A DNA stretch of 26,339 bases from an uncultured Ileibacterium sp. (GTDB taxonomy: Bacteria; Bacillota; Clostridia; Peptostreptococcales; Anaerovoracaceae). This document shows positions 1 to 8,148 of the stretch, piece by piece. Each line of letters opens with the position of its first letter. Positions within the stretch are counted from its first letter, which is position 1. The notes below the pieces were generated by a model. The model was not told where the DNA came from and ran no database searches. It saw nothing but the letters and a program-made list of their open reading frames with translations. The stretch covers positions 1 to 26,339 of the forward strand of contig CABTXQ010000015.1 in assembly GCA_902488835.1 (NCBI GenBank). Reading direction: 5' to 3'. The translations under genes and the position numbers were made by a program.

Positions 1-1030
1 CTGATGCAGCCATTATAGCTGCGAGGAGAAATCCTGCGATAGCCGGAGGGAAGAACTTCCTTGCCATTACAATAAACACAGTTTTTTGAAGTCCTTTTGT
101 CAGAAGCTCTTCAGCAACGATCATCCTTGCAAAATAGGCAACGAGGCAGGCACCGATTATGGATAAGATAACCCATATGATGGCAACTGCTGAAGCCTTC
201 TTTATCATTGAAGGTTTCTCTATAGACATGAAGCGAACAAGTATATGAGGCATTCCGAAATATCCAAGACCCCAGCCAAGACCTGAAATTATATCCTTAG
301 GTGATGCAGAGAAAAGTCCTGAACCGAAATCGCAGGTTACAATTTGTCCTGCCGCATCCTTATATGTATAAACATTATGCAGAACAGAGGTATCGAGATT
401 CTGTGTGCAAATTACAAGAATAGGAATTGATAGAAGTGCTATCATCATTAGTATTCCTTGGAAAAAATCTGTCCAACATACAGCCTTAAACCCGCCTAGA
501 AAAGTGTATCCAATTATAATGATTGCAAAGATCAGCATTGCCACCTTTTCACTTATAAAAGGAAATAGCAGAGTGAATACTGAAGTACCTGCAACGAATG
601 CAGAGGATACATATACTGTAAATGCAATCAGGAAAATGATTGCACATATTATCTGTAAAGTTTTCTTTTCCGATGCAAAACGATTTGTAAGGTACTGGGG
701 AAGAGTAATTGAATCACCTGCAGCCTTGCTGAAAGTTCTAAGTCTCTTTGCACAGAACATCCAGTTTGCAGCAGTTCCAAGAGCGAGACCTATTCCTATC
801 CATATCTGACCGAAACCGAATGCAAGTATTGAACCGGGTAGTCCCATAAGAAGCCAGGCAGACATATCGGAAGCCTGAGCAGACATTGCCGTAACCCAAT
901 ATCCCATACTCCTGCCGCCAAGGAAATAATCTTCTTGATCTTGGTTACTGCCATTAAAAAAGAATATTAAACTGACAAAGAAAAGCAGTACAAAATACCC
1001 TATGAATACAATCATTTCAGAATTAAACAT
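1..1030 (-). CDS. putP: Sodium/proline symporter PutP, C-terminus cut by window edge
   Basis: This is a secondary transporter of the sodium:solute symporter family that imports L-proline together with Na+ across the cytoplasmic membrane. The reverse-strand reading frame gives 343 residues of unbroken hydrophobic protein starting at ATG 1030. Residues 51-60 read AQASDMSAWL, which puts Asp55 and Ser57 at the same positions as the Na+-binding residues of E. coli PutP. Other matches are the DYFLGGRSMG stretch near residue 34, FLGGFKAVCWTDFFQG and WGLGYFGMPHIL. A GAGG-type ribosome binding site lies about 10 bases upstream. Roughly the last 150 residues of a ~500-residue family member lie outside the window. 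The gene is transcribed away from tetR. Assignment to PutP rather than another SSS member rests on these motifs and is strong, but transport specificity is inferred. Confidence 0.93.
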   Translation of the reverse strand, partial: MFNSEMIVFIGYFVLLFFVSLIFFFNGSNQDQEDYFLGGRSMGYWVTAMSAQASDMSAWLLMGLPGSILAFGFGQIWIGIGLALGTAANWMFCAKRLRTFSKAAGDSITLPQYLTNRFASEKKTLQIICAIIFLIAFTVYVSSAFVAGTSVFTLLFPFISEKVAMLIFAIIIIGYTFLGGFKAVCWTDFFQGILMMIALLSIPILVICTQNLDTSVLHNVYTYKDAAGQIVTCDFGSGLFSASPKDIISGLGWGLGYFGMPHILVRFMSIEKPSMIKKASAVAIIWVILSIIGACLVAYFARMIVAEELLTKGLQKTVFIVMARKFFPPAIAGFLLAAIMAAS

Positions 1031-1059
1031 AAAAAATCCTCTTTCTAATTAATGACTGT

Positions 1060-1087
1060 ATAATAGCATGAAGAATATACATGTTAA
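1060..1087 (-). promoter_or_regulatory. Candidate sigma-A promoter of putP
   Basis: On the reverse strand, TTAACA (1087-1082) and TATTAT (1065-1060) are separated by 16 bases and each matches five of six consensus positions. The predicted start of transcription is near 1053, about 23 bases before the putP start codon. Confidence 0.5.
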
Positions 1088-1136
1088 ATACTGACTAAAG
1101 TACATATTTATTTTTATAAAATCCAATTATAATATC

Positions 1137-1165
1137 TTGAATACTTAAAATAACAATGATAAAAT
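1137..1165 (+). promoter_or_regulatory. Candidate sigma-A promoter of the tetR gene
   Basis: TTGAAT (1137-1142) and TAAAAT (1160-1165) are separated by 17 bases. The predicted start is near 1172, giving a ~60-base leader to the ATG at 1231. A second TATAAT at 1193-1198 has a weak TAGACT hexamer 18 bases upstream (1169-1174) and could be an alternative. The region is AT-rich, so chance matches are possible. Confidence 0.45.
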
Positions 1166-1170
1166 TTATA

Positions 1171-1185
1171 GACTGAAGTTTAGAC
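1171..1185. promoter_or_regulatory. Imperfect 15-bp palindrome, possible TetR-family operator
   Basis: GACTGAAGTTTAGAC is symmetric at 10 of 14 off-centre positions. It lies just downstream of the candidate tetR promoter and inside the putP/tetR divergent intergenic region, where TetR-family autoregulators usually bind. A related ACTAAAGTA word occurs near 1093. This is positional inference only. Confidence 0.25.
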
Positions 1186-1230
1186 TATTTTTTATAATAT
1201 TAATGATGAGTTTATATATAGGTGTGAGCA

Positions 1231-1821
1231 ATGAAAAAAAATAACAATCAGGTTAAGAGCAATATTGTATCTGCTGCCTGGGAGCTGTTCTATCGCTTCG
1301 GGTATGAGAATACGACAATAGATGATATAGTTCATCGTGCACACGTATCAAAAGGGTCATTTTATTATTATTTTTCAACAAAGGCTGATCTCCTTGAATC
1401 TCTGTCATATCTTTTTGATAGGAAGTATGAAGAGCTTATGGAGACCATGCCTAGCGACCTAAAACCTGTTGAGAAACTGTTGTTGCTAAATAGAGAGCTT
1501 TTGATTATGATAGAAAATACAGTTCCTGTTAGCCTACTTTCACAACTCTTTGTATCACAACTTTCAGCAAAGGGAGAAAGACATCTTCTTAATCCGGAGC
1601 GTTCTTATTTCAAGGTTATAAGACAAATAGTTCTTGAAGGTAAGGAAGAGGGAATTTTTCTTGACGAACTTACAGTGAATGATATCACGAGATCATATGC
1701 TATGTTTGAAAGGGCACTTCTCTATGATTGGTGCATTTTTAACGGTAATTATTCACTTTATCAGTATTCAAGGCAACAGCTCAAACTTTTTTTGAACGGT
1801 ATGACGAAGACAGATGTGTAG
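1231..1821 (+). CDS. TetR/AcrR family transcriptional regulator
   Basis: This is a DNA-binding repressor-type regulator of 196 residues, the usual length for the family. The N-terminal helix-turn-helix is clear at residues ~27-50, with NTTIDDIVHRAHVSKGSFYYYF matching the TetR signature, and Lys at ~52 begins the following helix. The remaining ~140 residues form a diverged helical ligand/dimer domain, so no ligand can be named. ATG 1231 is preceded by AGGTGTGA. The stop codon lies 11 bases before the start of the YjgR-like ATPase gene, so the two are probably co-transcribed. Divergent putP lies 200 bp upstream. Likely targets are its own operon and possibly putP, which is an inference from position. 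Confidence 0.9.
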   Translation: MKKNNNQVKSNIVSAAWELFYRFGYENTTIDDIVHRAHVSKGSFYYYFSTKADLLESLSYLFDRKYEELMETMPSDLKPVEKLLLLNRELLIMIENTVPVSLLSQLFVSQLSAKGERHLLNPERSYFKVIRQIVLEGKEEGIFLDELTVNDITRSYAMFERALLYDWCIFNGNYSLYQYSRQQLKLFLNGMTKTDV

Positions 1822-1832
1822 AGGTATTAATT

Positions 1833-3365
1833 ATGCTTAAAGATGGAAAGATATGGGTCGGAAATAACGACAAAGGCGAGAATATTTCAATTATTCCAAA
1901 GATGGCTCAAAGGCATGGACTTATTTGCGGAGCTACAGGAACAGGAAAGACAGTAACTCTTAAGGTCATGGCGGAAAGCTTCAGTGAGATGGGAATTCCG
2001 GTATTTATTTCAGATGTAAAAGGGGATGTTTCCGGGCTTGCTTCTCCTGGAATAATTAATGATAAAGTAAAGTCAAGGATTGATGATTTTAATATCGAAG
2101 AGAGCGATTTTCAGATGAGAGAAAATCCTGTCGTTTTATGGGATTTATTGGGAGAAAAAGGAATCCAACTCAGAACCACGATATCTGAAATGGGACCATT
2201 ATTACTTTCAAGAGTTCTTGATCTCAACGAGTTACAAAGCGGAATTCTTTCGATTGTTTTCAAGATAGCTGATGATAATAATTTACTTCTTATCGATACA
2301 AAAGATCTTAAATCAATGCTCTCATATGTGGGGGATAATGCAGATAAGTTCGCAGCTGATTACGGGAAGATAAGCAGTGCTTCAATCGGGGTCATTACAA
2401 GAGCGGTAGTATCCCTTGAAATGGCTGGTGGAGATATTTTCTTTGGGGAACCAGCATTAAATATTACAGATTTGCTTTCTCTAGATAACGGTAGAGGAGT
2501 AATTAATATTTTAGATAGTTCAAGTATTATTAATAATAAACAATTATATTCTGCATTTATGCTTTGGCTTTTGTCAGAGCTGTTTGAGACGCTTCCCGAG
2601 GTTGGAGATATTGATAAACCTAAGATGATATTTTTCTTTGACGAAGCCCACCTTCTTTTTACCGAAGCATCTTCTGTGCTCCTTGACAAGGTTGAGCAGT
2701 TGGTAAAACTCATCAGATCTAAGGGAGTAGGAGTTTATTTCTGCACTCAGAATCCAAATGATATGACTGACAGTGTTCTTGCACAGCTTTCAAACAGGAT
2801 TGAGCATGGGCTTAGAGCATACACTCCTAAAGAACAGAAGTTTGTAAAGGCTGCAGCAGAATCGTTCAGAGAGAATCCTGATTTTGATGTGTACGATGCA
2901 ATTCTTAACCTCGGTACGGGAGAAGCTGTTATATCATTCCTTGGAGAAGATGGAATTCCGTCGGTTGCTGAAAAAGTTAGGATACTTCCTCCAAGGTGCT
3001 CATTTGATGCTATCCCAGTAGACAAAAGAGATTCAATCATAAAGTCATCTTTACTTTACAGCAAATATGCGAATGCTGTTGATCCGGACTCCGCCTATGA
3101 ATTTCTTCTTAGACAGGGTGAGGAAGAGGCAGCAAATATAGCTAAAGAAAAATCCGAGAAGGAAAAGAATAAAGCTGATGAAGCTGCCGAAAAAGCCAGA
3201 AAGAGAACTGCAGGGAAAATTGGGAATTCGGTTGCCGGTACAGTAGGAAGAGAAGTTGGAAAAACAATCGGAGGGTCGATGTTTGGAAGGTTTGGTAGAA
3301 CTCTCGGTGGAAACCTTGGAGCAAGTGTTGGAAGAGGCATACTTGATACATTTATTAAAAAATAA
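1833..3365 (+). CDS. YjgR/DUF853 family HerA-like P-loop ATPase
   Basis: The protein is a 510-residue P-loop ATPase of the DUF853 (E. coli YjgR) family, related to the HerA/FtsK clan of hexameric DNA pumps; its cellular role is not established. Walker A is GATGTGKT at residues 33-40. Walker B is MIFFFDEAH at 265-273. A conserved polar motif, CTQNP, follows at 304-308. After about residue 430 comes a charged Glu/Lys/Ala-rich segment likely to be a coiled coil. The last ~50 residues are Gly-rich with repeated small-residue spacing, like a glycine-zipper tail. The ribosome binding site AGAGGT overlaps the tetR stop. The cyclophilin gene follows after 41 bp. The family call is firm and the function is unknown. 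Confidence 0.88.
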   Translation: MLKDGKIWVGNNDKGENISIIPKMAQRHGLICGATGTGKTVTLKVMAESFSEMGIPVFISDVKGDVSGLASPGIINDKVKSRIDDFNIEESDFQMRENPVVLWDLLGEKGIQLRTTISEMGPLLLSRVLDLNELQSGILSIVFKIADDNNLLLIDTKDLKSMLSYVGDNADKFAADYGKISSASIGVITRAVVSLEMAGGDIFFGEPALNITDLLSLDNGRGVINILDSSSIINNKQLYSAFMLWLLSELFETLPEVGDIDKPKMIFFFDEAHLLFTEASSVLLDKVEQLVKLIRSKGVGVYFCTQNPNDMTDSVLAQLSNRIEHGLRAYTPKEQKFVKAAAESFRENPDFDVYDAILNLGTGEAVISFLGEDGIPSVAEKVRILPPRCSFDAIPVDKRDSIIKSSLLYSKYANAVDPDSAYEFLLRQGEEEAANIAKEKSEKEKNKADEAAEKARKRTAGKIGNSVAGTVGREVGKTIGGSMFGRFGRTLGGNLGASVGRGILDTFIKK

Positions 3366-3406
3366 TTATTTTAATGATTTTATTATTAAGAAAGGGTTTA
3401 TTAAAT

Positions 3407-3886
3407 ATGAAAAAATTTGTTATTGAGATGGAAAACGGGAATAAGATGATTGGAGAATTATATGAAGATATTGCTCCAATAACCGCTGCTAACTTTGAAA
3501 AGTTAGCAAATGAAGGATTTTATGATGGGCTGATATTTCATAGAGTAATACCCGGTTTTATGATACAGGGAGGAGATCCTCTTGGCAACGGTACAGGTGG
3601 TCCTGGATATGAAATAAAAGGCGAGTTCAAGAGTAACGGATTTGATAATGACTTAAAACATGAAAGAGGTATCTTGTCGATGGCGAGGTCGATGAAACCT
3701 GATTCTGCAGGATCACAATTCTTCATAATGACAGAAGACGCTCCACATCTAGACGGAATGTATGCTGCTTTTGGGAGAGTAACTGACGGAATGGAAGAAG
3801 CCGACAGAATCGTTTCCGTAGAAAGAGATATGATGGATAAACCAAAGAAGGATCAGGTTATAAAGTCTATAAGAATTGAAGATTAA
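3407..3886 (+). CDS. Cyclophilin-type peptidyl-prolyl cis-trans isomerase
   Basis: This enzyme catalyses cis-trans isomerisation of Xaa-Pro bonds during protein folding. It has no signal peptide and is predicted cytosolic. It is 159 residues long, the normal size for a single-domain bacterial cyclophilin. The motif FHRVIPGFMIQGGDP begins at residue 44, with catalytic Arg46 and Gln54, and is followed by GSQFFI near 102-107 and HLDGMYAAFGRV near 114. I chose ATG 3407 over an in-frame ATG at 3374. AGAAAGGG lies ten bases before 3407, whereas the upstream start would add an atypical Leu-rich 11-residue stretch. It is the third gene of the tetR run. No clear terminator follows it. Confidence 0.92.
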   Translation: MKKFVIEMENGNKMIGELYEDIAPITAANFEKLANEGFYDGLIFHRVIPGFMIQGGDPLGNGTGGPGYEIKGEFKSNGFDNDLKHERGILSMARSMKPDSAGSQFFIMTEDAPHLDGMYAAFGRVTDGMEEADRIVSVERDMMDKPKKDQVIKSIRIED

Positions 3887-3891
3887 AAAGA

Positions 3892-3919
3892 TTGACAGTT
3901 CTTTGCAATCAAATATAAT
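3892..3919 (+). promoter_or_regulatory. Consensus sigma-A promoter of the rubrerythrin gene
   Basis: TTGACA (3892-3897) and TATAAT (3914-3919) are both perfect hexamers, 16 bases apart. The predicted start is near 3926, about 54 bases before the ATG. A 5-bp inverted repeat, GATTG (3890-3894) and CAATC (3906-3910), flanks the -35 box and could be an operator half-site pair. No PerR-like box is evident. Confidence 0.75.
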
Positions 3920-3979
3920 GAAACATGTATATAAGAATTTATTAACTTATTTAATGATGTATTAAAGAAGGAGGTTAAT

Positions 3980-4525
3980 ATGACTAAATGGGTGTGCCAG
4001 GTATGCGGATATGTTCATGAGGGAGATACTCCGCCGGAAGCTTGTCCACAGTGCAAAGCACCTGCATCAAAGTTTACGAAGCAGGAAGAAGGAGAGCTTG
4101 ATTGGGCTGCTGAGCATGTTCTAGGTGTTGCAAGCGGTGTGAGTGAAGATATAATGGAAGACCTTAGAATGAATTTTAATGGTGAATGCACAGAGGTTGG
4201 AATGTATCTTGCAATGTCAAGAGTAGCTTTTAGAGAAGGATATCCTGAGATTGGTATGTATTATAGACAGGCAGCTTTTGAGGAAGCAGATCATGCTTCG
4301 AGATTTGCTGAGCTTCTAGGTGAAGTTCTTACAGATAGCACGAAGAAAAATTTGGAGCTTAGAGTTGCTGCTGAACATGGTGCAACTGCAGGCAAATTTG
4401 ATCTTGCAAAGAGAGCTAAAGAGGCTAATCTTGATGCAATACATGACACAGTTCATGAGATGGCTAGAGATGAAGCTAGACATGGTAAAGCTTTCGCAGG
4501 CTTACTGAAGAGATATTTCGGATAA
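3980..4525 (+). CDS. Rubrerythrin, rubredoxin domain at the N-terminus (reverse type)
   Basis: This is a non-haem di-iron peroxidase that reduces hydrogen peroxide in anaerobes, with electrons arriving through a rubredoxin centre. The 181-residue protein has the reversed domain order. A rubredoxin-like Fe(Cys)4 site comes first (Cys6, Cys9, Cys22, Cys25). It is followed by a ferritin-like four-helix di-iron domain with NGECTEVGMY (~67-76), EEADHA (~101-106) and HEMARDEARHG (~159-169). These motifs supply the usual Glu/His iron ligands. AAGGAGG lies ~9 bases before ATG 3980. The gene has its own consensus promoter and terminator, so it is monocistronic, as expected for a stress gene that is strongly expressed. 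The reverse arrangement is known from clostridia. Confidence 0.93.
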   Translation: MTKWVCQVCGYVHEGDTPPEACPQCKAPASKFTKQEEGELDWAAEHVLGVASGVSEDIMEDLRMNFNGECTEVGMYLAMSRVAFREGYPEIGMYYRQAAFEEADHASRFAELLGEVLTDSTKKNLELRVAAEHGATAGKFDLAKRAKEANLDAIHDTVHEMARDEARHGKAFAGLLKRYFG

Positions 4526-4554
4526 TAATCAAGCATATCTTATATATTATTTTA

Positions 4555-4590
4555 AAGCAGTCCCTTGGACTGCTTCTTTAATTCTTTTTT
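4555..4590 (+). terminator. Rho-independent terminator after rubrerythrin
   Basis: AAGCAGTCC (4555-4563) pairs perfectly with GGACTGCTT (4567-4575) around a three-base loop. A T-rich run that includes TTTTTT at 4585-4590 follows. Confidence 0.9.
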
Positions 4591-4613
4591 GAATTAAATG
4601 GTTCTATTTATGT

Positions 4614-4642
4614 TTGAAAATCTTTTACGATGACATTAAAAT
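4614..4642 (+). promoter_or_regulatory. Candidate sigma-A promoter for the PC4-like gene
   Basis: TTGAAA (4614-4619) and TAAAAT (4637-4642) are separated by 17 bases and each matches five of six consensus positions. The pair sits between the rubrerythrin terminator and the next gene, giving a ~38-base leader. Confidence 0.55.
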
Positions 4643-4686
4643 TTAATTGTAATAATGATTTATATGAATAGAAAGGAGCTTACTTA

Positions 4687-4986
4687 ATGGCAAGAGAAAA
4701 AAATTCTAGAGGAAACAGATCTGGAGAAATAACTTATAATCTTATTAAACACATAGGTGTGGTTTCCGAATATAAGACAGGATGGAGGAGGGAGATGAAT
4801 ATAATTGAATGGAACGACAACGGGCCTAAATACGATCTGAGAGATTGGGATAGAAAGAATGATCATATGGGTAAGGGGATTACTTTTGTAAGGGCAGAGG
4901 CAGAGCAAATATGCAAGCTTCTAGAGGAAAGCTTTGAATCGAAAGATGCTAAGATGATCCCGGATAAAACCGAAAAAATGATCTAA
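4687..4986 (+). CDS. YdbC-type PC4/p15 domain single-stranded nucleic acid binding protein
   Basis: The protein has 99 residues. Its core, from about residue 28, reads EYKTGWRREMNIIEWNDNGP, then KYDLRDW and HMGKGITF. This is the pattern of bacterial YdbC-like PC4 domains, the homologues of the eukaryotic coactivator PC4 that bind single-stranded DNA as dimers. The N-terminus (about 25 residues) is basic and polar, and the last ~20 residues are charged; both are likely flexible tails. GAAAGGAG lies seven bases before ATG 4687. The gene appears monocistronic, with its own promoter on the left and a fresh promoter before the next gene. The biological role of bacterial PC4-like proteins is poorly defined. 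The family call comes from remembered motif similarity and was not computed. Confidence 0.8.
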   Translation: MAREKNSRGNRSGEITYNLIKHIGVVSEYKTGWRREMNIIEWNDNGPKYDLRDWDRKNDHMGKGITFVRAEAEQICKLLEESFESKDAKMIPDKTEKMI

Positions 4987-5031
4987 TTAATGAATCTAAT
5001 AATTTGCTAAATTTTGTATTAGCAGGTGGTG

Positions 5032-5060
5032 TTGACCATTTTTAAGCGGTGTGATAAACT
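5032..5060 (+). promoter_or_regulatory. Candidate extended -10 promoter for the kinase-mtaB run
   Basis: TTGACC (5032-5037) and TAAACT (5055-5060) are 17 bases apart, with a TG dinucleotide at 5052-5053 in the extended -10 position. The predicted start near 5067 gives a short leader to the ATG at 5104. Confidence 0.5.
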
Positions 5061-5103
5061 TTTTAACTAAGTTTTCAATAAATGAATTTTGGAGGCATCA
5101 CTT

Positions 5104-6759
5104 ATGATGGTGAAAATAATGTATCCTGATGGTACATGTGAAAATGTAAAAGAAAGACAAGGGATAACTGTAGAAGAGCTGTATATCGAACATAGGGAAA
5201 AGTTTCGATATGACATAATAATAGCTAAGGTGAACAATCGCATAGAACCCCTTGATCATGCAATTAATGAAGATTCGAATATAGAGTTTTTAGATATAAC
5301 GAATAACGAAGCCTATCTTTCTTATCAGAGCAGCTTAACCTTGCTATTTTTAAAGGCATCAAATGATTTGCTAGGACATAATGCCGGGATGAAGGTAAGA
5401 TCATCGATAAATGACGGACTTTATATTACATTTGATATTAGTGTAGATGAAGAATTTACTGCAAAAATTTATCAGAGAATGAAGAGACTTGTTGAGGAAG
5501 ATATACCTATAATAAGTCGTGAATTTACCAGAGAAGAAGGGAAAAAACTTCTTGAAGAAGAAGGACTTGATGACAAATCAAGGCTTCTCAACAAGCTTGC
5601 AAATGATGAAACAATCAAAATATATTCTTTAGATGGATATAGTGAGTTTTTCTATAACTTCCTTGTTCCATCAACCGGTTATCTTAGCAATTTTGAACTT
5701 ATGAGATATAGAGATGGAATATTGCTAAGATATCCGCACCCATCAAATCCAGATTCAATACCGAGATTTGAAGATGATTATATTGTATATAATGCCTATG
5801 TTGAACAGGCAGAGTGGAAGAACCTTCTCGGAATAAATTATATGGCTGACCTTAATGATGTTACACTAGATAAAGAGAGAAGTCGTACAATTGTTCAATT
5901 AAGTGAAGCTCTTCATGATAAGAAAATTGTTCAAATTGCAAACAGGATCACCGAAGAAAAAAAGAGAATGATTCTAATACTTGGACCTTCTTCTTCAGGA
6001 AAGACTACATTCGCGAGGAGACTCCTTATTCAGCTTATGGTGAATGGACTTAAGCCATTATATATAGGGACGGACGATTATTTCGTTGAAAGAGAAGATA
6101 CTCCAAGGGATGAGAACGGCGAATATGACTTTGAATCTATTGATGCTGTAGATATTGAACTCTTTAATAATAATATGAACGATCTGCTTTTAGGCAAGGA
6201 AGTAGATATGCCAATATTTGATTTTATTACAGGGCATAAGGAGTTTGGGAAGAGGATCACAACGCTTGAAGAGAACCAACCTATTATAGTTGAAGGAATA
6301 CATGCTTTCAATCATGCTCTTACAGGCGAAATTGATGATTCTGAGAAATTCAAGATTTACATAAGCCCTTTAACGCAGCTTAATTTGGACGCACATAACA
6401 GAATTCCTGCGACAGATACCAGGCTATTCCGTAGAATAATAAGAGATGCAAGGACAAGGGATCATACTGCAGAGGAAACTCTGAAGAGGTGGTACAAAGT
6501 TCACGAAGCTGAAAGCGTTAATATATTCCCTTACACGCATGAGGCGGATGTTTTCTTCAATTCAGTTCATCTATATGAAATGGCGGTTATAAAAAAGTAC
6601 GCTGAGCCGCTACTAAATAAGGTTAAGGATGATTCACCTGAATATGCCGCTGCATCAAGGCTTTTGAGAGAGTTGAGATATGTTTCAAAATTTGGTGATG
6701 ATTCTTATATTAATAACGATTCCATTCTTAGGGAGTTCATAGGAGGCGGCACTATCTGA
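5104..6759 (+). CDS. TGS-domain nucleoside (uridine) kinase-like protein
   Basis: This 551-residue fusion protein begins with a TGS/ubiquitin-like domain (~1-60). A region resembling the second domain of threonyl-tRNA synthetase follows (~60-240), including GLYITFDI and the RYPHPSNPDS loop. The C-terminal half is a uridine kinase-type P-loop domain. Its Walker A is GPSSSGKT at residues 294-301, followed by TDDYF and VEGIHAFN motifs. Uridine kinases phosphorylate uridine/cytidine with NTP; whether this fused form keeps that substrate is uncertain. I chose ATG 5104 because GGAGG sits at 5091-5095. An in-frame TTG at 5089 would lie upstream of that site with no site of its own. The TGA stop overlaps the next ATG, implying translational coupling to mtaB. 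Confidence 0.82.
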   Translation: MMVKIMYPDGTCENVKERQGITVEELYIEHREKFRYDIIIAKVNNRIEPLDHAINEDSNIEFLDITNNEAYLSYQSSLTLLFLKASNDLLGHNAGMKVRSSINDGLYITFDISVDEEFTAKIYQRMKRLVEEDIPIISREFTREEGKKLLEEEGLDDKSRLLNKLANDETIKIYSLDGYSEFFYNFLVPSTGYLSNFELMRYRDGILLRYPHPSNPDSIPRFEDDYIVYNAYVEQAEWKNLLGINYMADLNDVTLDKERSRTIVQLSEALHDKKIVQIANRITEEKKRMILILGPSSSGKTTFARRLLIQLMVNGLKPLYIGTDDYFVEREDTPRDENGEYDFESIDAVDIELFNNNMNDLLLGKEVDMPIFDFITGHKEFGKRITTLEENQPIIVEGIHAFNHALTGEIDDSEKFKIYISPLTQLNLDAHNRIPATDTRLFRRIIRDARTRDHTAEETLKRWYKVHEAESVNIFPYTHEADVFFNSVHLYEMAVIKKYAEPLLNKVKDDSPEYAAASRLLRELRYVSKFGDDSYINNDSILREFIGGGTI

Positions 6760-8108
6760 TGGAGCAAAATAATAGATTGAAGATTTGTGTACACACTCTT
6801 GGATGCAAGGTTAATCAATATGAATCAGAACTGATTTGTGAAAAGTTTGCATCAAATGGTGATGAAATTGTCGGCGAAGATGAATTCGCCGACGTTTATA
6901 TTATTAACACATGTACGGTAACGGGAACTGCAGACAAAAAGTCAAGACAGTTTATTAGACGTATGAAAAGGATAAACCCTGAGGCGGTTATTGTAGTAAC
7001 CGGATGTTATGCACAAGTATCAAAGGAAGAAGTAGAACAAATAGATGAAGTAGACATTGTAATAGGAAACAATCTAAAATCTACAATTTATGAAAAAGTG
7101 CATGAGAATTATAATAAAAAAAAGATTTCCGGTGATAAGATTGTCAATGTTCTAAACTACTCTGAATTGAGTTTTTACGAGAATATGGGTAAAAACAATA
7201 ATCTGAATAAGAGCAGATCAAGAGCATATATAAAAATAGAGGATGGATGCAATAGATTCTGCTCATACTGTATGATTCCTTTTGCAAGAGGACCTATAAG
7301 GAGTAGAGATAAGTCTGATATTATTGAAGAAGCAAAAACGCTTATTGAAAACGGGGTAAAAGAAATCGTATTAACAGGAATAAATACAGCGCTATATGGC
7401 TTCGATTTCAATAGCAATGTTGATTATCCTCTTGCAGATTTAATTCGAGAGATAAATAGTATAAATGGAGATTTCAGGATAAGATTAAGCTCCCTTGAAC
7501 CTACAGTTGTTGATGTAAATGATGTAATGAATCTTGTCGGATATGAAAAACTTTGCCGACATCTTCACCTGTCTGTACAGAGTGGAAGCAACAATGTGCT
7601 TCAAAATATGAACAGGTCATACAATGTAAACGACTACATTAATATAGTAACAGCACTTAAAGAATTCGATCCTTTGTACGGAATAACAACAGACATAATA
7701 GTAGGATTTCCAAGTGAAACGGAGAAAGATTTCGCTGAATCAATGTCTCTAGTAAAAGATACTGAATTTTGCAGGATACACGCGTTTAAGTATTCCGAAA
7801 GGAAGAATACAAAAGCGGCATCTCTTTCAGGAAAAATTTCAGAGAAAATAAAGAATGAACGAATTAAAAAATTGATTAACGAAGGAAGAAAAGCTTCATA
7901 TAATTTCATTAAAAAAAATATTGGAACATACCATAAATTGCTTACAGAAGAAAGATATGGAGATTATATCTCAGGATACACAGGAAACTATATAAAGACA
8001 TACGTTAATGATCCGGAGAAAAAACTCAAAACGGATGAATTTTACGAAGTTAAAATTGAAGAAGTTTTTAAAGACGGATGTCTTGCAAGCTTGAAAGTGG
8101 TAGAATAA
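6759..8108 (+). CDS. mtaB: tRNA t6A37 methylthiotransferase MtaB
   Basis: This radical-SAM enzyme converts t6A37 to ms2t6A in ANN-decoding tRNAs. It has 449 residues. The N-terminal MTTase domain opens with HTLGCKVNQYESE, typical of MtaB rather than MiaB, and carries cluster cysteines Cys16, Cys52 and Cys83. The radical-SAM motif CNRFCSYC gives Cys164, Cys168 and Cys171. The segment after about residue 385 fits a TRAM RNA-binding domain. ATG 6759 shares one base with the TGA of the kinase gene, and AGGAGG lies 12 bases upstream inside that gene. The HIT gene follows 40 bp later. Confidence in the subfamily is high from the N-terminal signature. Confidence 0.92.
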   Translation: MEQNNRLKICVHTLGCKVNQYESELICEKFASNGDEIVGEDEFADVYIINTCTVTGTADKKSRQFIRRMKRINPEAVIVVTGCYAQVSKEEVEQIDEVDIVIGNNLKSTIYEKVHENYNKKKISGDKIVNVLNYSELSFYENMGKNNNLNKSRSRAYIKIEDGCNRFCSYCMIPFARGPIRSRDKSDIIEEAKTLIENGVKEIVLTGINTALYGFDFNSNVDYPLADLIREINSINGDFRIRLSSLEPTVVDVNDVMNLVGYEKLCRHLHLSVQSGSNNVLQNMNRSYNVNDYINIVTALKEFDPLYGITTDIIVGFPSETEKDFAESMSLVKDTEFCRIHAFKYSERKNTKAASLSGKISEKIKNERIKKLINEGRKASYNFIKKNIGTYHKLLTEERYGDYISGYTGNYIKTYVNDPEKKLKTDEFYEVKIEEVFKDGCLASLKVVE

Positions 8109-8148
8109 GAAAGAGTTAATAAGAATATCTTAAGAAAGGAGAGTAAAT

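Noticed and set aside
405..809. Forward-strand 134-codon open frame
   Set aside because: It lies antisense to the conserved putP coding sequence, has no ribosome binding site and encodes no recognisable protein.
2360..2713. Reverse-strand open frame inside the YjgR-like gene
   Set aside because: It is Ser-rich shadow coding opposite a conserved ATPase; the same holds for the other reverse frames over the ribosomal genes.
5089..5103. TTG 5089 as start of the TGS kinase
   Set aside because: The GGAGG site lies within these codons and is properly spaced for ATG 5104.
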